Assembly: GCF_000378985.1 (NCBI RefSeq)
Contig: NZ_KB905370.1
Coordinates: 3,989,342-4,053,341, forward strand
Source of the DNA: Ensifer sp. BR816
GTDB lineage: Bacteria; Pseudomonadota; Alphaproteobacteria; Rhizobiales; Rhizobiaceae
Reading direction: 5' to 3'
Length of the DNA stretch: 64,000 nt
The translations under genes were made by a program, and so were the position numbers. Of the stretch, positions 1-8,298 are shown one piece after another; the stretch's first letter is position 1; each line of letters starts with the position of its first letter. The notes beneath the pieces were generated by a model. That model had not been told where the DNA came from. It saw nothing but the letters and a program-made list of their open reading frames with translations, and did not search any database.

Positions 1-1399
1 CCTTGACGACCGCCGCTTTGCCGATCGTCTCGTCATCGCTGAAGGCATTGCTCCAGGACCTGAGCGCCAGCCCCCAGATCGCGCCGGAGGTGCCGCCGGC
101 GCGGTCCGCCCAGGCGTCGCCCGCCGCGGCCAGCACGCTCGCTGCCCCGGCACCTGCAGCAACCGCCGTCTTCGCGGCCCCGACCGCGGCGGCGGAGCCG
201 CGGCGCATGCCCTGGCCATGGTCGCCGTCGCCGGCAATGGCATCGATGCGGCCGAGTTCTTCCTCCGTCTCCTTCAGCGCGGCGGCAATGCTGCCGATCA
301 GCCGGGCGATGCATTTGCCGCTTTCCCCCGATGCTTCCGACGCAGCTGCGAATGTCTGCGGGCCGTCGGCATCGACGATTTCATCCGTGGCGGGTTCCGC
401 AGCGATGATCGTGCCCTTGCGCAGCACCGGCGCATCGGCGGGCGCGCGCCACAGCGCTTCCAGCTCCTCGTCGAGCCAGAGAAGCGTCAGCGAGCAGCCC
501 TGCATGTCGAGGCTGGTGACGAATTCGCCGCATTCGGGATCGACTACCTCGAGGCCTGCGCCTGCCAGTTCCTTGGCGATCGCCGTCCAGAGCACGAAAA
601 GCTCCTCATACTTGGTCGAGCCGAGGCCGTTCAGCACCGCGGCGACCTTGCTGGTGCCGGCCGGGCGCTCGGCAAGCAGCTTGCCGGCAAAAAGCTTCGC
701 GAGATCGCTCGCCGTGGAAATCTTCTCCTCGCTGATGCCCGGTTCGCCGTGGATGCCGAGGCCAAGCGCCATCTGTCCTTTCGGAACGGTGAAGAGCGGC
801 CCGGCCGCGCCCGGCAGGGTGCAGCCGCCGAAGGCGACGCCGAAAGACACGGTGCGGTCATTGGCAAGCCGCGCCAGCCGCTCCACCTCGTCGAGCGATT
901 TGCCCGCCTCGGCGGCGGCCCCGGCGATCTTGAAGACGACGAGGTCGCCAGCAATGCCGCGGCGTTTGGCGGGCGTTTCCACCGAAGCGCTTGCCACGTC
1001 GTCGGTCACCGGCACGACGCGCACGTCGATGCCTTCCGCCCGCAGCCGCTCGGCCGCAACGCCGAAGTTCAGCACGTCGCCGGCATAGTTGCCGAAGCCG
1101 AGCAGAACGCCGCCGCCCTGGTCCGCATGCCGGCAGACCCGTGCGACGGCGGCCGTCGAGGGCGAGGCGAAGACGTCACCGGCAACCGCCGCATCCGCCA
1201 GACCCGGGCCGACATAGCCGGCAAAGGCCGGATAGTGGCCGGATCCGCCACCGATGACCACGGCGACCTTGCCCTTCGGCACCTTGGTAGAGCGCACCAC
1301 GCCGCCCTTCACCAGGCGGACGTTGCGGGCATAGATCGCGGCGAAACCGGCGAGCGCGGTGGTGGCAAAATCTTCCGGAGCGTCAAAGATCGTCGTCAT
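1..1399 (-). CDS. Dihydroxyacetone-kinase-family kinase (3' end outside window)
   Basis: Open minus frame from an ATG at 1399 to the left edge, about 466 codons of a family usually near 550 aa. It is an ATP-dependent kinase for short ketoses (dihydroxyacetone, erythrulose type). The N-terminus carries the DhaK motif VVIGGGSGHYPAF, then RRGIAGDLVVFKIAGAAAE, and GLGIHGEPG at about residue 217, whose His is the residue that binds the ketose covalently in this family. The part near the edge (WSNAFSDDETIGKAA) fits the C-terminal DhaL nucleotide-binding domain, so this is a fused DhaK-DhaL kinase. It lies 4 bp after the TIM-barrel gene and ends the tct-pdxA operon. The substrate is not shown by the sequence; an L- or D-erythrulose kinase is as plausible as dihydroxyacetone kinase. 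Confidence 0.85.
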   Translation of the reverse strand, partial: MTTIFDAPEDFATTALAGFAAIYARNVRLVKGGVVRSTKVPKGKVAVVIGGGSGHYPAFAGYVGPGLADAAVAGDVFASPSTAAVARVCRHADQGGGVLLGFGNYAGDVLNFGVAAERLRAEGIDVRVVPVTDDVASASVETPAKRRGIAGDLVVFKIAGAAAEAGKSLDEVERLARLANDRTVSFGVAFGGCTLPGAAGPLFTVPKGQMALGLGIHGEPGISEEKISTASDLAKLFAGKLLAERPAGTSKVAAVLNGLGSTKYEELFVLWTAIAKELAGAGLEVVDPECGEFVTSLDMQGCSLTLLWLDEELEALWRAPADAPVLRKGTIIAAEPATDEIVDADGPQTFAAASEASGESGKCIARLIGSIAAALKETEEELGRIDAIAGDGDHGQGMRRGSAAAVGAAKTAVAAGAGAASVLAAAGDAWADRAGGTSGAIWGLALRSWSNAFSDDETIGKAAVVK

Positions 1400-1403
1400 C
1401 GCT

Positions 1404-2345
1404 TCAATGTCCCTGTTCGCGAGGCAGGATGCGCCTCAGATAATCGCGATTGGCGGCGCTGACCGAAAGGCCGTCACCGCCGTAGTGCTCGCAGAGGAAG
1501 GGGCTCTCAAATCCGTACGCCAGGGCCATGCGGATCGCCGCCCGGTAGTTGATGACGCCAAATTCGAGCGGGGCCGGGTGGGTGACGATGAGCCCCGATG
1601 CCGCATCCTCCGTGCGGTTGTAGTTCTTGACGTGCCAATATTTAGCAAAAGGCGCAACCTTTGCCATCATCTCCTGCCAATGCTCGACCGGGCGATGCAG
1701 GCGGATGAGGTTGCCGAGATCGGCATTGATGCCGACATTTTGAAGCCCGACGTCCTCCACAAAGCGCACCGAGCTGTCGGCCGTGCCGAGATAGGTATCC
1801 TCGTACATTTCCAGCGACACTTCGACGCCGAGCTCTTGCGCATGGCGGCCAAGCTCGCGGATCCGTGAAACCGCTGTCTTCCAGGTCGCCGCGTCGTCCG
1901 GGTTCTTCACGCCATCGACGGTCCAGAACCAGAGCACTTGTCTCTGCGCCTCGGTCAGCGGACCGAAGAAGCCGAACGAGACCGAGCCCGCGCCGACTGC
2001 CGCCGCCGTCTCGATGACCCGGTGCCCATAGGCGAGATATTCCTCGCCGCGCTCCGGATCGATCAGGCTGCGCCGCGCGGTCGAGATCGCCGGAATGGTA
2101 AGGCCGAGGGACCGGGTCAGGGCGACGAATTCTTCCAGCCGATCACGCGACAGATCGGCGAGCCGGATCCAGCTGTCGGTCGGGTCGAGCTCGGTAAAGC
2201 CGGCGTCGACCACGTCGTAGAGCGTTGCGGCCCATTCCTCGACCGACTGCTCCTGCACGGATCGACCGTCCGGCAGAATGTTCGGATACTGGATCATCGC
2301 GGCCGCGATCGGCCAGTTGTCACGGTTCCATTTGCGTGGCGCCAT
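1404..2345 (-). CDS. Sugar phosphate isomerase/epimerase-type TIM-barrel enzyme
   Basis: 313 aa, xylose-isomerase-like TIM barrel. Likely metal ligands are visible as Glu in SLEMYED, Asp in INADLGN, His in YWHVKN and Glu in FLCEHYG, the usual spacing for divalent-metal isomerases and decarboxylases of this superfamily. It sits between tctA (54 bp upstream) and the DHA-type kinase (4 bp downstream), so it should make or process the substrate of that kinase. One member of the superfamily decarboxylates 3-oxo-isoapionate to L-erythrulose in apionate catabolism. That would fit a following erythrulose kinase, but it is inference only. Confidence 0.8.
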   Translation of the reverse strand: MAPRKWNRDNWPIAAAMIQYPNILPDGRSVQEQSVEEWAATLYDVVDAGFTELDPTDSWIRLADLSRDRLEEFVALTRSLGLTIPAISTARRSLIDPERGEEYLAYGHRVIETAAAVGAGSVSFGFFGPLTEAQRQVLWFWTVDGVKNPDDAATWKTAVSRIRELGRHAQELGVEVSLEMYEDTYLGTADSSVRFVEDVGLQNVGINADLGNLIRLHRPVEHWQEMMAKVAPFAKYWHVKNYNRTEDAASGLIVTHPAPLEFGVINYRAAIRMALAYGFESPFLCEHYGGDGLSVSAANRDYLRRILPREQGH

Positions 2346-2399
2346 GGCGAGCTCCTCGATATTGGAGAGATTTGATCAGGTGTTTCGGCAGCGGCCGGA

Positions 2400-3935
2400 T
2401 CAGGCCGCCGCGTTGCCGTCGCCATGCGGAGCGACGTCGTGCCGGCGCCGGCGCAGGCTGCCGATCAGCCAGAAGGCAAGCGGCGAGAGAAGCAGCACCA
2501 GGCCGAGCGCCATCAGGGCGGAAACGAGCCCGTTCGACCAGAAGATATTGAGGCTGCCGCCCGACATCAGCATCGATTGGCGGAAGGCATCCTCGGCCTT
2601 GTCGCCGAGCACCATGGCAAGAACCAGCGGTGCTAGCGGGTATTCGAGCTTCTTGAAGACGTAGCCGAGCAGGCCGAAACCGATCACCAGGAAGATGTCC
2701 GAGACGGAATTCGCGACCTGATAGGCGCCCGAGAAGATCACCGCGACGATGATCGGCCCAATGATCGAGAAGGGCACGCGCAGGATCGAGGCGTAGAGTG
2801 GCACCGTCGCGATCACCAGGAAGACGGCGACGACATTGCCGAGATACATCGACGCAATCAGGCCCCAGACGAAATCCGGCCGGTCGGTGAAGAGCATCGG
2901 ACCGGGCGTCAGGCCCCAGATCATCAGGCCGCCCATCATCACTGCGGCGGTCGCCGAACCGGGCACACCGAGGGCCAGCATCGGCAGCAGCGCCGAGGTG
3001 CCGGCCGAATGGTCGGCGGTCTCCGGCGCCACGACGCCACGCGGATCGCCCTTGCCGAACAGGGACTTGTCGCGCGCCGAGCGGCGGGGGACGCCATAGC
3101 TCATGAAGGAGGCGGCCGTCGGGCCGGCCGGCGTGATGCCCATCCAGATGCCGATGATCGTCGAGCGGGCGATCGTCAGCCAGTAGCGCGGGATCTCGAT
3201 CAGCGTGCGGCCGATCTCGGCGAGCTTGACGCGCGCCTTGATGCCTTCGAAGCGCAGGTCCTCCTCCGTCGTCAGCAGCAGTTCGCCGATGCCGAAGAGG
3301 CCCATGACGGCGATCAGGAAGCTGACGCCCTTGATGAGTTCGGGAATGTCGAAGGTCAGCCGCAGATTGCCGGAGATCGTGTCCATGCCGATCGATGCGA
3401 GCGCAAAGCCGAGCATCATCGAAACGAGCGTCTTGAAGGGCGACTGTGCACCCATCGAGATGAAGCTCGCAAAAGCGAGGAAATAGACGGCGAAATATTC
3501 GGGCGAGGAAAACCTGAGCGCGAAATTCGCCACCCAGCCGGAAAGCAGCGTGATCATCACGACGCCGGCGAGCGCCCCGAGGCCGGCTGAGACGAAGGCG
3601 AGCGTCAGCGCCCGGCTCGCCTGGCCGGCCTTGGCCATCGGATAGCCGTCGAAGGTGGTGGCGACGGAGGATGGCTCGCCGGGGATGTTGAAGAGGATCG
3701 ACGTCGTCGAGCCGCCGAAAAGCGCCCCCCAATACATGCAGGACAAGAGGATGATCGCCGAGATCGGGTCCATCGAGAAGGTGAGCGGTAGGAGCAGCGA
3801 CACGCCGTTCGGTGCTCCGAGCCCCGGTAGCACGCCGACGAGGATGCCGAGCGTCACGCCCACCATCATCAACAGGATGTGGTTCCAGCTCAGGATGTGG
3901 CCGAAGCCGTCGATCAGAAGACCGATATTTTCCAT
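2400..3935 (-). CDS. tctA: Tripartite tricarboxylate transporter, large membrane subunit TctA
   Basis: 511 aa polytopic protein with many hydrophobic segments. The family signature is near the N-terminus: GVLPGLGAPNGVSLLLPLTF at about residues 33-52, then YWGALFGGSTTSILFNIPGEPSS, and a related repeat in the second half (GITPAGPTAASFMSYG). TctA forms the translocation channel of the secondary transporter that takes carboxylates handed over by the periplasmic protein TctC. It follows tctC and tctB in the same orientation and precedes the catabolic enzymes. The transported acid cannot be read from the sequence; the neighbouring PdxA-type enzyme suggests a sugar acid rather than citrate. Confidence 0.93.
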   Translation of the reverse strand: MENIGLLIDGFGHILSWNHILLMMVGVTLGILVGVLPGLGAPNGVSLLLPLTFSMDPISAIILLSCMYWGALFGGSTTSILFNIPGEPSSVATTFDGYPMAKAGQASRALTLAFVSAGLGALAGVVMITLLSGWVANFALRFSSPEYFAVYFLAFASFISMGAQSPFKTLVSMMLGFALASIGMDTISGNLRLTFDIPELIKGVSFLIAVMGLFGIGELLLTTEEDLRFEGIKARVKLAEIGRTLIEIPRYWLTIARSTIIGIWMGITPAGPTAASFMSYGVPRRSARDKSLFGKGDPRGVVAPETADHSAGTSALLPMLALGVPGSATAAVMMGGLMIWGLTPGPMLFTDRPDFVWGLIASMYLGNVVAVFLVIATVPLYASILRVPFSIIGPIIVAVIFSGAYQVANSVSDIFLVIGFGLLGYVFKKLEYPLAPLVLAMVLGDKAEDAFRQSMLMSGGSLNIFWSNGLVSALMALGLVLLLSPLAFWLIGSLRRRRHDVAPHGDGNAAA

Positions 3936-3969
3936 GTCATTCCTCCCGCAGGCAATGCATTCGCCCGGG

Positions 3970-4470
3970 TCAATAGATCCCGAACCAGGCCTCGACCGGT
4001 CCCTTCAGCAGCGGAACCTGGAAGCCGATTTCGAAGACGACGAAGAAGACGAGCGAGACGCCGAGCCCCGCCGGCAGGGCGATCCACCATTTGTAGCGCC
4101 CCTGGAAGAGCATCGTCGCGGCGATGTAGAGCGCCGTCCCGACATAAAGCCCCAGCCAGGCGGCAATGGCGGCGAAGGCAACGAGCGGCAGCAGGAAGGA
4201 GGAGACCACCTTGGCGCGCGCGGCATCGAGGAAGATCTCTCCGGTGCCGCGGTGCTTGAGGAACGCCTGGGCGATGTTGACCAGGCTGCCGAAGACGATG
4301 AGAAGGCCGATATAGAAGGGGAAATAGCCGGCATCCGGCCCCATCTCGGTCCAGCCGGCGCCGATATCGAGCGAGCCGTAGCAGACGGCGGCGCCAAAGG
4401 CGGCGGTGAGCGCTGCGACGCCAAGCTCGACCGCGAAGCGGGAGATCCCATTCGCACTGTTCTCACTCAT
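3970..4470 (-). CDS. tctB: Tripartite tricarboxylate transporter, small membrane subunit TctB
   Basis: 166 aa with four predicted hydrophobic segments (AVELGVAALTAAFGAAVCYGSL; FPFYIGLLIVFGSLVNIAQAF; VVSSFLLPLVAFAAIAAWLGLYVG; GLGVSLVFFVVFEIG). Small TctB-type subunit that pairs with TctA. The start is placed at MSENSANG, because the frame's longer extension overlaps the end of tctC and is rich in Arg. It lies between tctC and tctA, the normal order of the tripartite system. Sequence is poorly conserved in this family, so the call rests on topology and position. Confidence 0.85.
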   Translation of the reverse strand: MSENSANGISRFAVELGVAALTAAFGAAVCYGSLDIGAGWTEMGPDAGYFPFYIGLLIVFGSLVNIAQAFLKHRGTGEIFLDAARAKVVSSFLLPLVAFAAIAAWLGLYVGTALYIAATMLFQGRYKWWIALPAGLGVSLVFFVVFEIGFQVPLLKGPVEAWFGIY

Positions 4471-4556
4471 GATCGTAACCTTTCCAAAGCGGTGGCGGGC
4501 GCCTGAAGCGGGATAGAAGAACATGTCCGCTCCAGCACCGAGCGCCCGCCTGAGCC

Positions 4557-5543
4557 TTAGTTGGCGAGCCAACCTTCGCGCTTCAGCACTTCGCTGACGG
4601 CGGCGCCGTCCACCTCGACCGCGGACTTGAGCTCGTCACCGCTCAGATAGACGGGCGACTGTGACGTGTCGGCGAGATATTTTGCCCATTCCGGCGTTTC
4701 CGAAACCTTGCGCAGCACATCCGCATAGAACTGGACGACATCCGCTTCGACGGCGCCCGGCAGCCAGACGGTGCGCGGCATGGAATAGTTGTCGATCGGA
4801 ATGCCGGCTTCCTTGCAGGTCGGGATATCGCCCCAGCCCTTGTCACCGGCGACCTTTGCCTCGCTCGAAAGCTTGACGCTCTTGAAGACGCAGAGCGGCT
4901 TCACCATCCCGGCCTGCCACTGGCCGAGATTCTCGCTCGGATTGTTGACATTGGCGTCGATGTGCTCGCCGGCAAGCTGCACCGCCGCCTCGCCGCCGCT
5001 CTTGAACGGGATGTAGTTGATCTTGGCGCCGGTCGCGTCGTTGATCATCGAGGTCAGGATCTGGTCGACGTCCTTCGACTGGCTGCCGCCGATCTTCAGC
5101 CCGCCTTCCTTCGCCTTGGCGACGAAGTCCGCAGCGGTCGCATAATCGGCCTTGCCGTTGACCCAGAGGACGAATTCGTCGGATGCGAGGGCTGCGACCG
5201 GGGTCAGGTCCTCGGCCTTGTAGGGCACCTTGGCGCGAACCGGCAGCAGGTAGGCATTATTGGTACCGAAGGCGAGCTTGTGGGCGTCGCCCTTGTATCC
5301 GGCCGTGTAGACGAAGCCTTCCGCGCCGCCGGCGCTACCCTTGTTGGTGACGACCACCGGCGACATCATCAGTTCGTATTTGGCGATGATCGCCTGGATA
5401 GTGCGCGCGAAAATGTCGGTGCCGCCGCCGGGGCCGGCGGTAACGACGAATTCGACCGGACGGTTGGGCTCGAAGGCCGCGGCCGGCGCGGCCACGCCGA
5501 GCGCGGCGGCGATCATGCATGCGATAGAGACGGATTTCTTCAT
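4557..5543 (-). CDS. tctC: Tripartite tricarboxylate transporter, periplasmic binding protein TctC
   Basis: 328 aa. A signal peptide (MKKSVSIACMIAAALGVAAPAAA) is followed by the Bug/TctC fold opening with RPVEFVVTAGPGGGTDIFAR, in which the GPGGGTD loop contacts the carboxylate in solved Bug proteins. It captures the substrate in the periplasm and delivers it to TctAB. It is the first transporter gene, 74 bp downstream of the PdxA-type gene, with a GGAGG ribosome binding site before the ATG. Ligand unknown; sugar acids or small carboxylates are typical. Confidence 0.93.
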   Translation of the reverse strand: MKKSVSIACMIAAALGVAAPAAAFEPNRPVEFVVTAGPGGGTDIFARTIQAIIAKYELMMSPVVVTNKGSAGGAEGFVYTAGYKGDAHKLAFGTNNAYLLPVRAKVPYKAEDLTPVAALASDEFVLWVNGKADYATAADFVAKAKEGGLKIGGSQSKDVDQILTSMINDATGAKINYIPFKSGGEAAVQLAGEHIDANVNNPSENLGQWQAGMVKPLCVFKSVKLSSEAKVAGDKGWGDIPTCKEAGIPIDNYSMPRTVWLPGAVEADVVQFYADVLRKVSETPEWAKYLADTSQSPVYLSGDELKSAVEVDGAAVSEVLKREGWLAN

Positions 5544-5617
5544 GTCTGGTCCTCCCGTTGAGCTGGATCCGGCGCAAGACCTCCCCCGGCGCCGGTATGT
5601 CGTGAAAGCGTGCGAAT

Positions 5618-6664
5618 TCAGGCGGCGGCGGAGAGCCCCCGGTTTTTCTTCGCCATGCGGGCCGCAAGCAGGATCGCTTCGCGGCTGGCGCCGACATCGG
5701 CAATGCCCTTGCCGGCAATGTCATAGGCGGTGCCATGGGCCGGCGTGCAGAGCGGGAAAGGCAGGCCGCCCATCATCGTCACGCCCTTGTCGAAGCCCAT
5801 CAGCTTCATGGCGATCTGGCCCTGGTCGTGATACATGGTCAGCACCGCGTTGAAGCCTTCCTTCAGCGCCCGGACGAAGACCGTGTCGGCCGGGAACGGC
5901 CCCTCGACATTGAAGCCGAGCGCCTTGGCCTTTTCGACGGCCGGTTCGATGATGTCGATCTCCTCCATGCCGAAGCTGCCGCCGTCGCCGGCATGCGGGT
6001 TCAGCCCCGCGACCGCGATCCGCGCCTCGTCATGGCCGGCGTTCCTGAGGCAGGCGCGGGTGAGCTCGAGCTCGGCGACGATCCCTTCCACGGAAAGGCT
6101 GCGCGCCACGTCCTTGAGCGGAATGTGCGAGGTCACGCGGGCGTTCCATACTTTTTCGAGAACGTTGAACTCGCGGACCTTGCCGTTGAAGGAAAGTACG
6201 TCGGCGACGAAGCGGATCTCGTCGTCATAGCCCGGATAGGCAAAGCGCATTGCCTTCTTGTTGAAGGGCGTGAAGCAGACGGCGTCGGCCTTGCCGGCAT
6301 GCGCCAGTTCCAGCGCCGCGCGGAAATTACGGGTCGCGAACGCGCCGCCGGCAAGCGTCGCCTCGCCGCGCACCACATCGGCCGGATCGAGATGCTTGAG
6401 ATCGACGAAGGCGTGCCGCGAGGTGCCGGCCCGGTCGAGCGTCTCGGTCGAGGCCGCTTCGAGATCGAGCGTAACGCCGGCGACCTTGGCGCCCTCGTCA
6501 AGAATGCGGCGGTCGCCGATGACAATGACATGCGCCGCTTCTCGGACATCGCCGAGCGCCAGCAACCGCGCCGTCAGTTCCGGACTGATCCCCGCCGGGT
6601 CGCCCATGGCAAGGGCGATGACAGGACGCCCACCCTTCGCTTCGGCCGCACCATTGGTCGTCAT
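5618..6664 (-). CDS. pdxA2: PdxA-family 4-phospho-tetronate/4-hydroxythreonine-phosphate dehydrogenase
   Basis: 348 aa. PdxA fold with ALAMGDPAGISPELTARL at the N-terminus, GLNPHAGDGGSFGMEE in the middle and the metal-site histidine motifs MYHDQGQIAMKLMGFD and PLCTPAHGTAYDIAG near the C-terminus. PdxA proteins oxidise the 3-hydroxyl of a 4-phosphorylated acid and the product decarboxylates. In vitamin B6 synthesis the substrate is 4-phosphohydroxythreonine; catabolic PdxA2 enzymes use 4-phospho-D-threonate or D-erythronate and yield dihydroxyacetone phosphate. The operon with a carboxylate transporter and a ketose kinase supports the catabolic role. No DUF1537 tetronate kinase is visible, so the phosphate donor step is either elsewhere or done by the DHA-type kinase. 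Confidence 0.85.
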   Translation of the reverse strand: MTTNGAAEAKGGRPVIALAMGDPAGISPELTARLLALGDVREAAHVIVIGDRRILDEGAKVAGVTLDLEAASTETLDRAGTSRHAFVDLKHLDPADVVRGEATLAGGAFATRNFRAALELAHAGKADAVCFTPFNKKAMRFAYPGYDDEIRFVADVLSFNGKVREFNVLEKVWNARVTSHIPLKDVARSLSVEGIVAELELTRACLRNAGHDEARIAVAGLNPHAGDGGSFGMEEIDIIEPAVEKAKALGFNVEGPFPADTVFVRALKEGFNAVLTMYHDQGQIAMKLMGFDKGVTMMGGLPFPLCTPAHGTAYDIAGKGIADVGASREAILLAARMAKKNRGLSAAA

Positions 6665-6867
6665 GTGAGATGTCCTCCCGTCTTCATGCCTCGGGCACTG
6701 TCATACGTCATTCAAAATTCTGCATCAAGTCTTTTGTATTCTGTATGCAGCATTTTTTTGTTGACGATGGCGAGACCTGTCTCCATGCTTGAATGAGACA
6801 CCGCTGATTCAATCAGCCGGACGAGGGAACTTAAGACCGGTCACCGGTCTGAGCGCAGAATGGGAAA
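6665..6867. promoter_or_regulatory. Divergent promoter region with a repeated ATTCTGYAT motif
   Basis: Gap between the PdxA-type gene (minus) and the GntR regulator (plus). ATTCTGCAT at 6717-6725 recurs as ATTCTGTAT at 6738-6746, spaced 21 bp start to start, two helical turns, within an AT-rich patch in otherwise GC-rich DNA. This arrangement suits binding of a dimeric regulator such as the adjacent GntR protein. Binding is inferred. Confidence 0.45.
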
Positions 6868-7554
6868 ATGAACGAAATCACATCCTTGGAGCGGAGGCGC
6901 GAAGGCGGCCCGGGGCCGATCCGGCGCACCGCGCTGCACGACACGCTGGTCAGCCATCTTCGCGACATGATTATCGAGGGCGATCTGCCGCCCGGCACCC
7001 GCCTGCATGAGGGCCAGCTCGGCGAACAGCTCGGCGTGTCGCGAACGCCGCTTCGCGAGGCGATCAAATATCTGGCGAGCGAAGGCCTGGTCGAGCTCGT
7101 GCCGAGCCGCGGTGCCGTCGTCAAGCGCTTCAGCGCCAAGGACGTCCAGGACATGCTGACGGTGCTGCAGTCGCTCGAGGAGCTAGCCGGGCGGCTTGCC
7201 TGCGAGACCGCCAGCGACGCGGGGATCGCCGAGGTGCGGGCGCTGCACGACGAGATGGTGCGCCGCTACCAGGCCGGCGACCGGCTGCAATATTACAAAC
7301 TGAACCAGCAGATCCACACCGCGATCGCCCAGCTTTCCGGCAATGCGGCGCTGGCCGACATGCACGCCGTGCTGCAGACGCGGCTGAAACGCATCCGCTT
7401 CATCGGCCACGAAGGCCCCGAAAAATGGGCCGCCGCCGTCGCCGAGCACGAAGAGATGATCGCGGCGCTCGAGGCGCGCGACAAGGCCAAGCTATCGGAG
7501 GTGCTCGGGCGGCATCTGACGAAGGCCTGGGAGCGGGTGCGGGACTCGGTGTAG
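6868..7554 (+). CDS. GntR-family (FCD domain) transcriptional regulator
   Basis: 228 aa. N-terminal winged helix at about residues 20-85 (DMIIEGDLPPGTRLHEGQLGEQLGVSRTPLREAIKYL is the GntR signature), followed by an all-helical FCD ligand domain with the metal/acid-binding residues in FxxxNQQIHTAI and the final EHEEMIAAL and LGRHL helices. It is divergent from the pdxA-tct operon and is the obvious candidate for its repressor, with a small acid intermediate as effector. Start ATG is preceded by a weak GGGAAAA ribosome site. Confidence 0.9.
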   Translation: MNEITSLERRREGGPGPIRRTALHDTLVSHLRDMIIEGDLPPGTRLHEGQLGEQLGVSRTPLREAIKYLASEGLVELVPSRGAVVKRFSAKDVQDMLTVLQSLEELAGRLACETASDAGIAEVRALHDEMVRRYQAGDRLQYYKLNQQIHTAIAQLSGNAALADMHAVLQTRLKRIRFIGHEGPEKWAAAVAEHEEMIAALEARDKAKLSEVLGRHLTKAWERVRDSV

Positions 7555-7622
7555 GTTCCGATCCAGCGCTGCGCAGGCGGCGCCGGTTCCACGGTCAGCA
7601 GATCGGTTCCCGCCTTATGCGG

Positions 7623-8171
7623 CTAGTGGATGGCCAGCAGGCAGACGTAAGCGAGGACCGTGACCAGCAGGCCGCGGAAAGCGGCGATGACGAAGCGATA
7701 TTTGCTGCAGGCGATGGCCGAAAGCACGTCGGCGTTGTCCACATACTGGCGAAACAGATAAGTCGAATCACCACGACCTGCGGCTTCCAGAAACTCGCCG
7801 CGGTGGGCGCGCCATGCGCCCCAGAAAAGCGTGGTGGAGACGGCGCCCTTTCTCGGTAGAACCACGAGGATCGCTGCGAGGAGCGAAAAGATCGAGGCGA
7901 GCGCCATAATGACGGAGAATATTATCGGCAGCACCTCCCCTTCCATGTAGCGCTGCCAAGTAAATACACTCCGTCCTTCTTCGGACGAGACCAGGAAGGC
8001 AAACATGAAGGTAAAGATATAGGCCGCCTTCTGATCGGACATCTTGATCTGATCGGAAAAGACGTCGTTGACCTTCTGGATGTGATCGTAATAGGCGCTC
8101 GGCGCGACCTCGCACCCATCGCCTTCACTTGGCGTTTCGAGTCTGTACAGGTTACCCCCTTGGTCCATCAT
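7623..8171 (-). CDS. Two-part membrane protein resembling Pycsar effector (PycTM/DUF5706)
   Basis: 182 aa. Order: soluble N-terminus, an amphipathic QIKMSDQKAAYIF segment leading into TM1 (IFTFMFAFLV), TM2 (VLPIIFSVIMALASIFSLLAAILVVLP), a cytoplasmic part with FWGAWRAHRGEFLEAA and YLFRQYVDNADVLSAIACSKYRFVIAAF, then TM3 (GLLVTVLAYVCLLAI). The D-x-K-A motif entering TM1, the Pro after TM2, the F-W-G motif and the Q-x(3)-N-x(2)-L-S-x(5)-KY helix match what I recall of the DUF5706 family, later named PycTM, the membrane effector of cyclic-pyrimidine defence. It is transcribed divergently from a FecR/TPR protein and a class III cyclase. Family assignment is from pattern memory only. A plain membrane protein of unknown function is the alternative. 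Confidence 0.6.
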   Translation of the reverse strand: MMDQGGNLYRLETPSEGDGCEVAPSAYYDHIQKVNDVFSDQIKMSDQKAAYIFTFMFAFLVSSEEGRSVFTWQRYMEGEVLPIIFSVIMALASIFSLLAAILVVLPRKGAVSTTLFWGAWRAHRGEFLEAAGRGDSTYLFRQYVDNADVLSAIACSKYRFVIAAFRGLLVTVLAYVCLLAIH

Positions 8172-8298
8172 TAGCCCCCTTCTTCCTGGTTTCCTCTCTA
8201 TTACACCGGTGCAGTAACAAACATGCCCAAAACTGGGCGCTTGACTTTTTCGTGCCGAAAATCCACTGGATTCCGTGCAACGAGGGGCGATTGCACGG

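Noticed and set aside
3-1462. Two long plus-strand reading frames
   Set aside because: They are low-complexity Ala/Ser/Arg shadows antisense to the DHA-type kinase, whose motifs and codon pattern are clear on the minus strand.
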